A stretch of DNA of 64,000 bases from Ochrobactrum sp. RH2CCR150 (lineage in GTDB: Bacteria > Pseudomonadota > Alphaproteobacteria > Rhizobiales > Rhizobiaceae), in assembly GCA_014138095.1 (NCBI GenBank), contig JACGXE010000005.1, positions 186,001-250,000 on the forward strand, written 5' to 3'. Of the stretch, positions 21,556 to 31,160 are shown in pieces (the first letter of the stretch is position 1; each line of letters begins with the position of its first letter). A program made the translations under genes and the position numbers. Under the pieces are notes generated by a model. The model was given only the letters and a program-made list of their open reading frames with translations. It had not been told where the DNA came from and searched no databases.

Positions 21556-23517
21556 ATGCGTTTCCCACCCTCCTTTCTCGATGAGATCAGAGATCGCGTG
21601 CCGATCTCGACGCTGATCGGAGCGCGGGTTTCGTTCGACCGCAAAAAGAGCAATCCGCCGAAGGGCGATTTCTGGGCCTGCTGTCCCTTCCACGGCGAAA
21701 ACACGCCGAGTTTCCACTGCGAAGACCGCAAGGGACGTTACCACTGTTTCGGCTGCGGCGTGACTGGCGATCACTTCAAGTTTCTGACCGAACTGGAAGG
21801 CTTGAGCTTTCCCGAAGCCGTGGAGCGCGTGGCCGACATGGCGGGCGTGCCGATGCCCGCGCGCGATCCTGAAATGGAAAAGCGTGAGGCACAACGCGCA
21901 ACGCTTTACGATGTCATGGAACTGGCGACGCAGTTCTTCGAGGCGCAGCTGCAGAGCGCAGCTGGCGCGAAGGCGCGCGCATATCTGCGTGACCGCGGGC
22001 TTTCAAGCGCGACGCAACAGGCATTCCGCATGGGTTATGCGCCGGAATCGCGCAATGCCCTGAAAGAGTTTCTGGCAGGCAAAGGTGTCACGCGCGAGCA
22101 ATTCGAAGCTTGCGGTCTTGTGGTGCATGAAGGTGTTCCCGTTTCCTATGACCGCTTCCGCGACCGCGTCATGTTCCCGATCGAGGACTTGCGTGGGCGT
22201 ATCATCGCATTCGGTGGCCGCGCACTTTCTGCCGATGCGCCTGCCAAATATCTGAACTCGCCGGAAACCGAACTCTTCCACAAGGGGCGGGTGCTTTATA
22301 ACGGCCTGCGTGCACGCAAAGCCTCTCAGCCGCAGAATGGCGAACTAGCCAAGCCGATCATCGCCGTCGAAGGCTATATGGATGTGATCGCGCTGGCGCA
22401 GGCAGGCATTCATCATGTCGTGGCGCCGCTCGGCACCGCGCTGACCGAAGAGCAGCTCGAACTTCTCTGGCGCATCAGCCCCGAGCCAGTCCTGTGCTTC
22501 GATGGTGACGGCGCGGGACTGCGCGCCGCCTATCGTGCTGCCGATCTTGGTCTGCCGACCTTGCAGCCGGGCAAGTCGCTGCGCTTTGCGCTGTTGCCGG
22601 AAGGGCAGGACCCGGACGATCTGGTCAAAGCGGAAGGTCCGGCGGCATTCCATGCCGTGCTGCGTGACGCCAGACCGCTTGTCGATATGATCTGGACGCG
22701 CGAAACCATTGGCGGTGTGTTCGACACGCCGGAACGGCGCGCCGAACTGGAAGCGCGTCTGCGCGAAATCACCAGCCGCATCGCCAATGAAGATATTCGC
22801 CGCCATTACGGTCAGGATATGCGCGAACGCGCCCAGGCATTCTTCGGGCAGGGGCGGCAGCAGGGCGGTCAGCGCAATTCGTCCTTCAACCGGCGCAACG
22901 ACAACGGGCGTGGACGCGGTGGTCCCGGCATGGGCGGCAGCGGACGTCTTGCAATCTCCGACAGTCTGGTGCGCTCCACGCTGGTCAAGGGCGGACGTCC
23001 GGGTGCAGGCACCCATGCACCCTTGCGGGAAACTGCAATTGTGCTGACGCTGCTCAACCATCCGCGTTTGATCGAGGAAGATTTTGAAACGATTGCCGGG
23101 CTGGATCTGGCGCATGACGCGTTGAAGACACTGCATCTGGCGATGCTCGATGTTCTGGCCTCCGACCATGTGGACAATGGTGAGGCCATGCGTCACGCGC
23201 TGGTCGGCGCCGGGCATCGCGATCTGATCGAAACGCTGGAACAGACGGTGAAGGGGGCAAGGCTCTGGACCGCAACTGCACTGGCAGCGGAAGATGACGC
23301 ACGCGAAGCTTTGCGGCAGGCGCTTCACTTGCATCAGCGCGCCCGCACACTACATAAGGAGCTGCGAGCCGTTGAGGCCGCGCTTGAAACCGATGAGACG
23401 GGCGAACTTTATGCGCGCCTCATCGACATACAAAATCAGATTTTAAAGGCAGATGCGACTGAAGCCCTGATTGATGGGTTTGGTCTGTCGTCTGGACGCT
23501 CACCCGGCGGTTTCTGA
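21556..23517 (+). CDS. dnaG: DNA primase
   Basis: This 653-residue replication protein synthesises RNA primers at the fork. The CHC2-type zinc module is at residues 42-67 (CCPFHGENTPSFHC and CFGCG). The TOPRIM catalytic core has IIAVEGYMDVIALAQAG and FDGDGAG. A glycine/arginine/asparagine-rich linker (about 430-465) precedes the C-terminal helicase-interacting domain. The ATG at 21556 (MRFPPSFLDEI) is preferred over an upstream TTG because the zinc domain begins there. It precedes rpoD, the usual macromolecular-synthesis order. Confidence 0.95.
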   Translation: MRFPPSFLDEIRDRVPISTLIGARVSFDRKKSNPPKGDFWACCPFHGENTPSFHCEDRKGRYHCFGCGVTGDHFKFLTELEGLSFPEAVERVADMAGVPMPARDPEMEKREAQRATLYDVMELATQFFEAQLQSAAGAKARAYLRDRGLSSATQQAFRMGYAPESRNALKEFLAGKGVTREQFEACGLVVHEGVPVSYDRFRDRVMFPIEDLRGRIIAFGGRALSADAPAKYLNSPETELFHKGRVLYNGLRARKASQPQNGELAKPIIAVEGYMDVIALAQAGIHHVVAPLGTALTEEQLELLWRISPEPVLCFDGDGAGLRAAYRAADLGLPTLQPGKSLRFALLPEGQDPDDLVKAEGPAAFHAVLRDARPLVDMIWTRETIGGVFDTPERRAELEARLREITSRIANEDIRRHYGQDMRERAQAFFGQGRQQGGQRNSSFNRRNDNGRGRGGPGMGGSGRLAISDSLVRSTLVKGGRPGAGTHAPLRETAIVLTLLNHPRLIEEDFETIAGLDLAHDALKTLHLAMLDVLASDHVDNGEAMRHALVGAGHRDLIETLEQTVKGARLWTATALAAEDDAREALRQALHLHQRARTLHKELRAVEAALETDETGELYARLIDIQNQILKADATEALIDGFGLSSGRSPGGF

Positions 23518-23533
23518 TTCGGCAGGCCGAATC
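23516..23533 (+). terminator. Hairpin at the dnaG stop
   Basis: GATTCGG-CAGG-CCGAATC overlaps the dnaG stop codon and is followed by ACTTTATTG, so it is a weak terminator at best. The remaining 430-bp gap to rpoD contains the rpoD promoter region. I could not fix a single promoter by eye, and a short minus-strand open frame there (23585-23821) has no coding support. Confidence 0.4.
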
Positions 23534-23969
23534 ACTTTATTGAAAAGCACCGGGATTACGGGGTTGCAGACGGCCAATAGCGCTCTAATTAGCCCGCGGA
23601 TGGGTCGCGACAACAAATGATTCGCTTTTTAAGGGCGAATCAGGTGAGTCGCTCTTGACGTATGGCGTAAATGACGGAATCACGACAGTTCGAACAAGGA
23701 TAGAACGGATAGCGATGATGTTCCGATACCTCTGCTCCGTGTGAAGCGAGATGCGGAACAAGGGCAAAAAACCGTTGCGATGACGTGAGGTCACCGGATC
23801 TGCCCACAGAAAATCGATCACGATGGAGACTGATACCGAGGGCAGGGTTAATCCGCCATTAACGGCAAATCAGCTACTCGCAGAATCAACCGGCGGCTTG
23901 CGGTCTCGCAAAACCGTTCGGACACTCTATATATCTTAAAAGCGACCGGGGTCGCCTGGAGAAGAACAT

Positions 23970-25991
23970 ATGGCAACGAAGGTTAAGGAAAACGAAGAAG
24001 CCGAAGTCGAGCGCGAAGGTGCTGCCGACGGTCCGCTTCTCGACCTTTCTGACGATGCTGTCAAGAAGATGATCAAGGTCGCGAAGAAGCGTGGCTATGT
24101 GACCATGGACGAGCTGAACGCCGTTCTTCCTTCCGAGGAAGTGACGTCGGAACAGATCGAAGACACCATGGCCATGCTTTCCGACATGGGCATCAACGTC
24201 GTTGAAGACGACGAGCAAGACAACGATCGCGAAGAAAACAACAACGACGACGACGCGGAAGAAGGCGGCGATCTGGTCGAGACCAGTGGCACTGCCGTAG
24301 CCACCACGACGACCAAGAAAGAGCCGACCGACCGTACCGACGATCCCGTGCGCATGTATCTGCGCGAAATGGGTTCGGTGGAGCTTCTGTCGCGCGAAGG
24401 CGAAATCGCCATCGCAAAGCGCATCGAAGCCGGTCGCGAAACGATGATTGCCGGGCTGTGCGAAAGCCCGCTGACCTTCCAGGCCATCATCATCTGGCGC
24501 GATCAGCTGAATGAATCCAACATTCTTCTGCGCGAAATCATCGACCTCGAAACCACCTATGCCGGTCCGGAAGCCAAGCAGGCGCCGGTAATCGAGCGCG
24601 TGGAAGAAGAACGCCCGCGCGACGACAAGCCTGTGCGCCGTTCGCGTGACGACGACGACATCACCAATGTCGGCGGCGACATGCCGGTGGAAGAGGAAGA
24701 AGAGGACGAAGACGAAGCCAACCTGTCGCTGGCGGCTATGGAAGCCGAACTGCGCCCGCAGGTCATGGAAACGCTCGACCTCATCGCCGATACCTACAAG
24801 AAGCTGCGCAAGCTGCAGGACCAGCAGGTTGAAGGCCGTCTGGCCGCGACCGGCGAACTCTCCTCCAGCCAGGAGCGCCGCTATAAGGAACTGAAAGACG
24901 AGCTGATCACTGCCGTGAAGTCGCTCTCTCTCAATCAGAACCGTATCGAACAGCTGGTCGAACAGCTTTACGATATCAACAAGCGTCTGGTTCAGAACGA
25001 AGGCAAGCTTCTGCGTCTGGCTGAATCCTTCGGCGTGCGTCGCGATGAATTCCTCAAGGAATATCAGGGCCACGAACTTGATCCGAACTGGGTTGAGCGC
25101 GTCGGTCTGCTGTCGGCTCGCGGCTGGAAGGACTTCGCAACCAAGGAAGTGGGCACGATTGCCCGCCTGCGCAGCGAAATTCAGAACCTCGCCACTGAAA
25201 CCGCGATTTCGATCGGCGAATTCCGCCGCATCGTCAATCAGGTGCAGAAGGGTGAGCGCGAAGCCAGCATCGCCAAGAAGGAAATGGTCGAGGCCAATCT
25301 GCGTCTCGTGATTTCCATCGCCAAGAAATATACGAACCGTGGTCTTCAGTTCCTTGATCTCATTCAGGAAGGCAATATCGGCCTGATGAAGGCGGTGGAC
25401 AAGTTCGAATACCGTCGCGGTTACAAGTTCTCGACCTATGCAACCTGGTGGATTCGTCAGGCGATCACCCGTTCGATTGCCGATCAGGCGCGCACTATCC
25501 GTATTCCGGTGCATATGATTGAAACGATCAACAAGATCGTTCGCACGTCGCGCCAGATGCTGCACGAAATCGGTCGTGAGCCGACGCCGGAAGAACTGGC
25601 CGAAAAGCTCGCAATGCCGCTCGAAAAAGTGCGCAAGGTGTTGAAGATCGCCAAGGAGCCGATCTCTCTCGAAACGCCTGTCGGCGATGAGGAAGATTCA
25701 CATCTGGGCGATTTCATCGAGGACAAGAACGCGCTTCTGCCAATCGACGCCGCCATTCAGGCGAACCTGCGCGATACGACGACCCGTGTTCTGGCGTCGC
25801 TGACGCCGCGTGAAGAACGCGTTCTGCGTATGCGCTTCGGTATCGGTATGAACACCGACCACACGCTCGAAGAAGTCGGCCAGCAGTTCTCGGTTACCCG
25901 CGAACGTATCCGTCAGATCGAAGCGAAGGCACTGCGCAAGCTCAAGCATCCGAGCCGTTCGCGCAAGCTGCGTTCGTTCCTCGATTCTTAA
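23970..25991 (+). CDS. rpoD: RNA polymerase principal sigma factor (sigma-70)
   Basis: The 673-residue housekeeping sigma factor. Region 1.1 is near residues 15-75. An acidic low-complexity stretch follows (75-110 and again near 240). Region 1.2 has [11 protein letters not shown]. The non-conserved region is large. Region 2 has [57 protein letters not shown] (the -10 contact). Region 3 follows, then region 4 has [29 protein letters not shown] (the -35 contact). The length is normal for alphaproteobacteria. TGGAG precedes the ATG. It follows dnaG and is followed 14 bp later by the HlyU-like gene. Confidence 0.98.
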   Translation: MATKVKENEEAEVEREGAADGPLLDLSDDAVKKMIKVAKKRGYVTMDELNAVLPSEEVTSEQIEDTMAMLSDMGINVVEDDEQDNDREENNNDDDAEEGGDLVETSGTAVATTTTKKEPTDRTDDPVRMYLREMGSVELLSREGEIAIAKRIEAGRETMIAGLCESPLTFQAIIIWRDQLNESNILLREIIDLETTYAGPEAKQAPVIERVEEERPRDDKPVRRSRDDDDITNVGGDMPVEEEEEDEDEANLSLAAMEAELRPQVMETLDLIADTYKKLRKLQDQQVEGRLAATGELSSSQERRYKELKDELITAVKSLSLNQNRIEQLVEQLYDINKRLVQNEGKLLRLAESFGVRRDEFLKEYQGHELDPNWVERVGLLSARGWKDFATKEVGTIARLRSEIQNLATETAISIGEFRRIVNQVQKGEREASIAKKEMVEANLRLVISIAKKYTNRGLQFLDLIQEGNIGLMKAVDKFEYRRGYKFSTYATWWIRQAITRSIADQARTIRIPVHMIETINKIVRTSRQMLHEIGREPTPEELAEKLAMPLEKVRKVLKIAKEPISLETPVGDEEDSHLGDFIEDKNALLPIDAAIQANLRDTTTRVLASLTPREERVLRMRFGIGMNTDHTLEEVGQQFSVTRERIRQIEAKALRKLKHPSRSRKLRSFLDS

Positions 25992-26005
25992 AAAAAGGGA
26001 GCACC

Positions 26006-26299
26006 ATGTCGTTTTTGAAGCGCCTGTTCGGCGGCGGTGGCGAAGCTGCTGAGACATCAGCGGAGCCGAAAGAGGCCGGTCGTACCGAGCACAAGGATTT
26101 TCTGATCGTGGCCACGCCTTACAGCGAGGGCGGTCAGTATCAGGTGTGCGGTGTGATCTCCAAAACGATCAATGGTGAGCTGAAGGAATATCGCTTCGTT
26201 CGCGCTGACCGTTGCCCCGGCATCGAAGATGCCGCCAGCATTGCGCTGAACAAGGGTCGTCAGATCGTTGACGAACAGGGCGAGCATATCTTCCGTTGA
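26006..26299 (+). CDS. HlyU-family small protein
   Basis: A 97-residue cytoplasmic protein matching the HlyU domain: MSFLKRLFGGGG, HKDFLIVATPYSEGGQYQVCGVISK and the C-terminal DRCPGIEDAASIALNKGRQIVDEQGEHIF. Vibrio HlyU proteins named for haemolysin activation are winged-helix regulators, whereas this alphaproteobacterial group is annotated by domain only, so the regulator label is weak. AGGGAG precedes the start. The 14-bp gap from rpoD suggests co-transcription. Confidence 0.8.
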   Translation: MSFLKRLFGGGGEAAETSAEPKEAGRTEHKDFLIVATPYSEGGQYQVCGVISKTINGELKEYRFVRADRCPGIEDAASIALNKGRQIVDEQGEHIFR

Positions 26300-26318
26300 T
26301 CGTCTGCATTTCAAATGA

Positions 26319-26353
26319 AAGCGCCGCGCATGAACCCATGCGCGGCGTTTTTT
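26319..26353 (+). terminator. Intrinsic terminator after the HlyU-like gene
   Basis: CGCCGCGCATG/CATGCGCGGCG with a short AACC loop, followed by TTTTTT. It closes the rpoD unit. Confidence 0.9.
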
Positions 26354-26375
26354 ATTGGTTTGTTCGGCTGACCGA

Positions 26376-26636
26376 TCAGTGCGGATGGCACACAAAGGCA
26401 ACCATTCTGCGCACAATCGGCAAAAGCATCAGCAGAACCGGGAAAGCCACGATCCACGAAACCACCCATGAACTCATCCAGTTGGATGCGAGTTCGGGAT
26501 GGGCGAAACCGAGACTTTTTGCTGTGGCGATCAGGGAAACCACAAGCGTCATCAGCATTGAAAGAATGAGCGGCATGACGATAGAAGCGTAACGCGCTGG
26601 CAGCTTTCTGCGACGCGGTGTGTCAGAATTTGACAT
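26376..26636 (-). CDS. DUF2798 family two-helix membrane protein
   Basis: This 86-residue protein has a basic N-terminus (RRRKLPARY) and two transmembrane helices (about 18-40 and 55-78). The pattern of MPLILSMLMTLVVSLIATA and SSWVVSWIVAFPVLLMLLPIVRRMV is typical of DUF2798. Function unknown. It is convergent with the rpoD unit. The 237-bp gap to the following gene contains no supported feature. Confidence 0.78.
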   Translation of the reverse strand: MSNSDTPRRRKLPARYASIVMPLILSMLMTLVVSLIATAKSLGFAHPELASNWMSSWVVSWIVAFPVLLMLLPIVRRMVAFVCHPH

Positions 26637-26873
26637 GATAGTACCTGAAATTCAGAGCGGAAAGCGGAGCAGAACGATCAGTGCATCGGCGGCCGTTTCC
26701 GGTCGGTTGATGCGTTGCCTGACGTTAGACGCTTACGATCATTGGGATGACCCTTGGGACTTAGCCCACGCAGGCGGGGCGTTCAATAGTCAATTAGCAG
26801 TACACAATCAGCGGCAGTCAGGGCGGCGATTTGTCCACGCCATTCCCGACATAATTCCGTTATAGGCTCAATC

Positions 26874-27320
26874 ATGACCGATAAACCCTTCTGGAAAGCC
26901 AAAAAGCTCAATCAGCTGACCCGCAGCGAGTGGGAAAGCCTGTGCGATGGTTGTGGCCAGTGCTGCCTGCACAAATTGCAGGACGACGACACCAATGAGA
27001 TTTACTGGACGAGCGTGGCCTGCACATTGCTCAACCCGGAAAGCTGCCAGTGTCGCGATTATCCGAACCGTAAAGCGACGGTGCCGGATTGTGTGTTTCT
27101 GACGCCGGAAATCGTCGATGAAGTGGATTGGCTGCCGGTGACCTGCGCCTATCGCCTCGTTGCCGAAGGCTCCGACCTTTACTGGTGGCATCCGCTGGTT
27201 TCCGGTTCGCGGGACACTGTGCATGAAGCGGGGATCTCCGTGCGCGGCAAGGTAACTGCCTTCGATCATGACATGGAAGACGAAGAAGATTATCTCGATC
27301 ACATGGTCATGCCTGAGTGA
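26874..27320 (+). CDS. YcgN/UPF0260 cysteine-cluster protein
   Basis: A 148-residue cytoplasmic protein of the YcgN family. It has a CxxCxxCC cluster near residue 26 (LCDGCGQCC) and further conserved cysteines in [19 protein letters not shown] and VPDC. This resembles the zinc- or iron-binding YkgJ/YcgN group. The exact biochemical role is unknown. [27 protein letters not shown] matches the family start closely. It is a monocistronic gene. Confidence 0.88.
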   Translation: MTDKPFWKAKKLNQLTRSEWESLCDGCGQCCLHKLQDDDTNEIYWTSVACTLLNPESCQCRDYPNRKATVPDCVFLTPEIVDEVDWLPVTCAYRLVAEGSDLYWWHPLVSGSRDTVHEAGISVRGKVTAFDHDMEDEEDYLDHMVMPE

Positions 27321-27554
27321 GCTTAGCTCGATTTATAACATTGCTTAAATTTAATTATTCGGTTCAGAGTGAAAGAAGATCTTTCTATTTCTCTTAATTG
27401 TTTGAATTTCATGTCTTTTTTAGAGTGTCTTTCGTGAGCGTCGTCTTTGCTGAATGGCAGATGAACGGCAGCTTTCTTTTTCGTTCATCTTCCAGGGTCT
27501 AATGATCGGGTGTCTCAGGCGGAGGGCCTGACACTCAATTGGAAGAGGTTCAAC

Positions 27555-27911
27555 ATGTCCGCTATTTCGCTCAAGTCGTTTGCCGTTACCGCTGCACTCG
27601 GTCTTGCCGCCGTCTTTACGGTCGGCGCATCGGCGAATGCCGCGTCCCCAATGACGGTACCGGCTGTCAGCACTGCTGCACATGGAGCTGTAGTTAATGT
27701 CGACTATCGCGGTCGTCCGCATCATGGACGCCCGGCCTATCGCGGTCCTGCTTGCTCGGTTGAAGCTGCCAAGATGAAGGCAAATCGCATGGGCATTCGC
27801 AATGCGCGTGTCGTGTATCGCGGCAAATCCGTTCAGGTGCGCGGCTATCGTCATGGCCGTCCTGGCGGTGTCGTATTCGCCAATGCACGCGGCTGCCCGA
27901 TCATCCGCTGA
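27555..27911 (+). CDS. Small secreted basic protein of unknown function
   Basis: A 118-residue protein with a clear Sec signal peptide (MSAISLKSFAVTAALGLAAVFTVGASANA, cleavage near residue 29). The mature part is rich in arginine, glycine and histidine (GRPHHGRPAYRGPAC, RGYRHGRPGGV) with two cysteines near the ends, probably one disulfide. GGAAGAGG lies 6 bp before the ATG. Similar short exported proteins occur in Brucella relatives, but I cannot name a family. The 190-bp region upstream is AT-rich, with no further gene. Confidence 0.75.
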   Translation: MSAISLKSFAVTAALGLAAVFTVGASANAASPMTVPAVSTAAHGAVVNVDYRGRPHHGRPAYRGPACSVEAAKMKANRMGIRNARVVYRGKSVQVRGYRHGRPGGVVFANARGCPIIR

Positions 27912-27926
27912 TCGAACACAATGAAC

Positions 27927-27961
27927 AAAAGCCGGGCTGATCCACTCAGCCCGGCTTTTTC
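27927..27961 (+). terminator. Intrinsic terminator of the secreted-protein gene
   Basis: AAAAGCCGGGCTGA/TCAGCCCGGCTTTTT stem-loop. Confidence 0.88.
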
Positions 27962-27979
27962 GTGTCTGAAGCAGTGAAT

Positions 27980-28006
27980 AAAAAGGGGCGCAATGCGCCC
28001 CTTTTC
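27980..28006 (-). terminator. Intrinsic terminator of bp26
   Basis: AAAAGGGGCGCA/TGCGCCCCTTTT is a near-perfect palindrome 19 bp beyond the bp26 stop. Confidence 0.8.
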
Positions 28007-28024
28007 GCTGGACCGAACCTGCCG

Positions 28025-28780
28025 TTATTCCTTGATTTCGAATACGACATTGACCGAAACGTTGAAGCTGTTTTCACCAGCTGCGACAGGAACCGAATCC
28101 TCCGGAGCCGCGGCAGCCATCGTCTTGAACTGGCCGCGTGCGATTGGCATCGGCATGGGCGGACGGCCCTGTTCGGAGATTTCAATGACACGACCGAGAC
28201 CGACGCCAGCAGCATCGGCAAGCGTCTTGGCCTTGGCGACAGCGTCGGCCACAGCGCGTTTGCGGGCTTCATTGATGGTCGCGGACGGGTTGTCGTTGAC
28301 GAAGTTCAGATCGCCACCCTGATTGACGCCCAGCGTGATCGACTGGTCGAGGATTTCGCCAACCTTGGTGAGATCGCGAACGCGCACGGTCAGGCTGTTG
28401 GTGACCGCATAGCTCGTGATGTTTGGCTCCTTGAGACCGTTCTTGTCATCAGGGAAGACATAACGCGGCTGAATATTGATGCCGCCGGTCTGGAGATCAC
28501 GTTCCTCGATGCCCGCCTTTTTCATGGCGTCCAGAACCTTGGTCATGGCTTCGTTATTGGCAGTCATAGCTTCGCGGGCGGTCTGGGCTTCGCGCAGCAC
28601 GGTGAGATTGAGAATCGCCATGTCGGGTGCGGCGGTGGTGGTGCCTTCACCGGTCACGGCAATGCGCGCAGGCTGTCTCGACATCTGGTTCTCCTGGGCT
28701 GCGGCGGGCAGGGCCAGAGCGCCTGCAAGCATGATTGCCGAAAAAGAGGCTGCGATAAGAGTGGTAGCGCGGTTTTTCAT
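28025..28780 (-). CDS. bp26: Periplasmic immunogenic protein BP26/Omp28 (SIMPL domain)
   Basis: A 251-residue exported protein very close to Brucella BP26/Omp28, a major serological antigen. It has a signal peptide (1-28, ending AAA before QENQ). A SIMPL domain fills the mature part: [46 protein letters not shown] and the hallmark near the C-terminus, VNVVFEIKE. Purified Brucella BP26 forms large ring-like oligomers; its physiological role is uncertain. Many substitutions relative to the classical Brucella sequence as I recall it point to the Ochrobactrum side of the genus. AGGAG-like sequence precedes the ATG. Confidence 0.93.
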   Translation of the reverse strand: MKNRATTLIAASFSAIMLAGALALPAAAQENQMSRQPARIAVTGEGTTTAAPDMAILNLTVLREAQTAREAMTANNEAMTKVLDAMKKAGIEERDLQTGGINIQPRYVFPDDKNGLKEPNITSYAVTNSLTVRVRDLTKVGEILDQSITLGVNQGGDLNFVNDNPSATINEARKRAVADAVAKAKTLADAAGVGLGRVIEISEQGRPPMPMPIARGQFKTMAAAAPEDSVPVAAGENSFNVSVNVVFEIKE

Positions 28781-29058
28781 GAAATCTCCTGTAGAGAAAG
28801 TTGAGGCAGCTTATTGTGAGCGCTCCGGATTTACCGGTTCGCTTTATCGTTGAAATCGTTTGTTTCTTAAGTTCCCTCTCATGCGCGTCGCCATGATATA
28901 AGAATAGAAATGCCGGTTTAATGCAACCGAGAGCTTCGATTCCTGACTGTCGTGGCTTCCGACGGCATGCATCGCAATCGAATATGTGCGCATTAGGGCG
29001 ACTGGCAGATTTGACAGTTGTATCTTCCGTTTCTTTAGGGTAGGTCCAGTGTTGCGTG

Positions 29059-29135
29059 GGGCCTGTAGCTCAATTGGTTAGAGCCGGCGGCTCATAACCG
29101 CTTGGTTGGGGGTTCGAGTCCCTCCGGGCCCACCA
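29059..29135 (+). tRNA. ileX: tRNA-Ile2 (anticodon CAU, probable lysidine tRNA)
   Basis: A complete 77-nt cloverleaf: acceptor GGGCCTG/CGGGCCC, D-arm GCTC...GAGC, anticodon arm GGCGG-CTCATAA-CCGCT, T-arm with TTCGAGT, and an encoded CCA. The anticodon is CAU. The GGCGGCTCATAACCGCTTGG core resembles E. coli ileX rather than elongator or initiator tRNA-Met, so the first anticodon base is probably converted to lysidine by TilS to read AUA. A hairpin at 29164-29186 could be a weak terminator. Confidence 0.85.
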
Positions 29136-29413
29136 TTTCCTTTAAAAGCAAAGACTTGCAAAACAGCCTTCGTGTTCCGAAGGCTGGGCATTTTGCCGTC
29201 TGCGCAGGCCTCACCTCAACGCAGTCATCTTTCGCGGATCATATTTATGGCGCGCGCTATAGGGTTGCTCGTGCATCGCCTTGCCGCGCGGGCAATGCAG
29301 ATTCAGCCTCTCAAATTTTCAACAAATTTTTAGGCGTTTGTTAAGAAAATAGTAACGCAATGTTATAATTTTTAAATATGCGTGATTTTGTAATATTATG
29401 GAGGTTTTGGGCG

Positions 29414-29908
29414 ATGAGGAAAAATGCAACCACCGTTGCGTTAGCGCTGGCAGGGTTGGTGGCGAGTTCTCTCGTGGCTACGGCAAAGACGAATTATATC
29501 GGAGAATTCAGGGATTGGGGTGTTTATCAAAACACGGATCTTCCCGGTAACAAATGCTATGCTTTGACGGTTCCGATTAAATTTCACCCCGTAGATGTCA
29601 GGCACGGCGATAATTTCATTATTATTTCCAAGGCAAGCGGACAGTACAGTCCACAGCTTGTCATGGGCTATGATCTCAAGTCGGACAAGGCCGTGAATGT
29701 CATGGTGGATGGCACTGCGTTTCCATTCTTCAGCGAAGGCAATCGCGCCTGGGCGGAGAATGTCGCCGATGAAACACGGATCATGCGGGCAATGCGTGCG
29801 GGCAAGACGCTCAATGTGCAGGCGGTTTCAGCGCGTGGGACACAGACGCGCTATACATTCTCGCTGATCGGGCTGTCAGCATCGCTCCAGCGCGTGGATG
29901 GCTGCTGA
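29414..29908 (+). CDS. IalB-like (invasion-associated locus B) secreted protein
   Basis: A 164-residue exported protein. The signal peptide covers residues 1-24 (MRKNATTVALALAGLVASSLVATA). The mature domain has the IalB pattern: an early WGVYQ segment, a conserved cysteine in GNKCYALTVP, alternating beta-strands and a C-terminal FSLIGLSASLQRVDGC with the second cysteine. In Bartonella, IalB is linked to erythrocyte invasion; most alphaproteobacterial paralogues have no defined role. The start at 29414 follows GGAGG. The 278-bp gap after the tRNA has no supported gene. Confidence 0.8.
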   Translation: MRKNATTVALALAGLVASSLVATAKTNYIGEFRDWGVYQNTDLPGNKCYALTVPIKFHPVDVRHGDNFIIISKASGQYSPQLVMGYDLKSDKAVNVMVDGTAFPFFSEGNRAWAENVADETRIMRAMRAGKTLNVQAVSARGTQTRYTFSLIGLSASLQRVDGC

Positions 29909-29922
29909 TACAGCCACCAGAA

Positions 29923-29951
29923 AGAAAGACCCCGCCATTGGGCGGGGCCTT
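29923..29951 (-). terminator. Intrinsic terminator of the choloylglycine hydrolase gene
   Basis: CCCCGCC-ATTG-GGCGGGG. On the minus strand it is followed by TCTTTCTTT, so it reads mainly leftwards. Confidence 0.72.
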
Positions 29952-29963
29952 GGGACTGTGGCA

Positions 29964-31031
29964 TTAGAGGCCGAGGAACTTGAACGGCTCGGTTTCCTTG
30001 AACTGATCATTGGCCATGCCGGAGAATGTATGGGTCTGGTCGGGGCCGAGATCGAGCTTCTTCACCTTGCCGGTTTCGGGTGAAAAATCGATCTTGTTCA
30101 GGTCCATCCAGAATGTGTTCGGCGTCAGTGCGGATTCGAAGAAATAGAGTTTGCGCTTGTGGTCGGCCACCGTGCGCCAGCGCGTCGATGAAATATTGGG
30201 CTGATCCGGCGTGCTGATGCCGAACGGCACCGAGACATTTCGAATCACGCTGAAGACGCTGGCGATGGTCTTGACCGGATCTTCTGTTTTTGGAATGGCA
30301 TCGACGTAGAATGAAGCGCGGGCAAAGCGGTCAGCGGCGCGATTGGTGCCGGGCAGCATGACCGTGCCGCCGATGTCCTTCCAATAGGCGTTCAGCGCAA
30401 GCTGCTGGTCGAAGGTCGGCGAATTGGTCATCACCGGATATTGCTTGCCGTGATGGATAACCTGCTTGCCATCGATATATTCGATGATGGCGCTGTCGCC
30501 GCTGGAATCAGACATTGCGAGATGCAGCGTGGCGAGGCGATCTTCGCCCGGCACCTTATCCGTCACCACATTGAAGGGGTTGTCGCTCAGCGCTTTGACG
30601 GCTTCATCGACGGTCGCGAAATTGTCGAGGACATATTGCGCCCAGGCGGCGATGCTCAGGCTTGGGTGCTTTTCATCGAAGGGCGGATATTCCGATTCCA
30701 CCAACCAGAGCACGCTTGCCGAAAGCCCGGCTTCATTGAGGCCATCGGTGGTCGAAATATCGTAGCCAGAGGCGATAACGCTGCCATATTTGGATTGCCA
30801 CTGGGCGGAGTTTGGTCCCGCTTCGCCGGAACGCTTCATGCCACGTGGAAAAATCCACAGATTGGTCGCTACGTCGACTTTCCAGTCCATCGAACGGGCC
30901 GTGATGATCTGGTCACTGGCGCCGTGATAGACGAGGCGCGTGCAGGCCTCGGCGACAGGAGCAGCAATCATGCTGCCTGCTACAAGCATTGCCGTGCAAG
31001 TAGCAGCAAAAGAACGTTTCAATATCGTCAT
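29964..31031 (-). CDS. cgh: Choloylglycine hydrolase / linear amide C-N hydrolase
   Basis: A 355-residue N-terminal-nucleophile hydrolase. The signal peptide (1-29, MTILKRSFAATCTAMLVAGS...) is followed directly by Cys30 in ACTRLVYHG, which becomes the catalytic N-terminal cysteine after cleavage. The ITARSMDWK segment with the conserved Arg and Asp and a later NSPTFDQQL are family motifs. The family includes bile-salt hydrolase and penicillin V acylase; Brucella Cgh has been linked to bile tolerance and virulence. The predicted location is periplasmic. The start at 31031 begins the signal peptide; an upstream in-frame start would spoil it. Confidence 0.88.
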   Translation of the reverse strand: MTILKRSFAATCTAMLVAGSMIAAPVAEACTRLVYHGASDQIITARSMDWKVDVATNLWIFPRGMKRSGEAGPNSAQWQSKYGSVIASGYDISTTDGLNEAGLSASVLWLVESEYPPFDEKHPSLSIAAWAQYVLDNFATVDEAVKALSDNPFNVVTDKVPGEDRLATLHLAMSDSSGDSAIIEYIDGKQVIHHGKQYPVMTNSPTFDQQLALNAYWKDIGGTVMLPGTNRAADRFARASFYVDAIPKTEDPVKTIASVFSVIRNVSVPFGISTPDQPNISSTRWRTVADHKRKLYFFESALTPNTFWMDLNKIDFSPETGKVKKLDLGPDQTHTFSGMANDQFKETEPFKFLGL

Positions 31032-31160
31032 GGATGGCCCCTGTTGTGACTTCGTTTCAATGCAGGATCGGAACGGATCGGCGTGCAACGCCCCGTAGCG
31101 CGATATAGGGCATGGGGTGGAGAAGAAAAGCGGATGCGTGACGCGTTCCGCGTGTTTGAA

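Noticed and set aside
23585-23821. 78-codon minus-strand frame between dnaG and rpoD
   Set aside because: No family and no ribosome site; it covers the expected rpoD promoter region.
23886-25565. A long minus-strand open frame opposite rpoD
   Set aside because: Antisense shadow of rpoD. Its phenylalanine- and histidine-rich composition matches no family.
26620-26865. 81-codon plus-strand frame before the YcgN-type gene
   Set aside because: It overlaps the start of the DUF2798 gene, and its composition is not coding-like.
29059-29135. tRNA-Met from the CAU anticodon
   Set aside because: The anticodon arm and following bases resemble ileX, the lysidine-modified tRNA-Ile2, more than elongator or initiator tRNA-Met. 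The distinction is by eye and could be settled with a TilS-substrate model.
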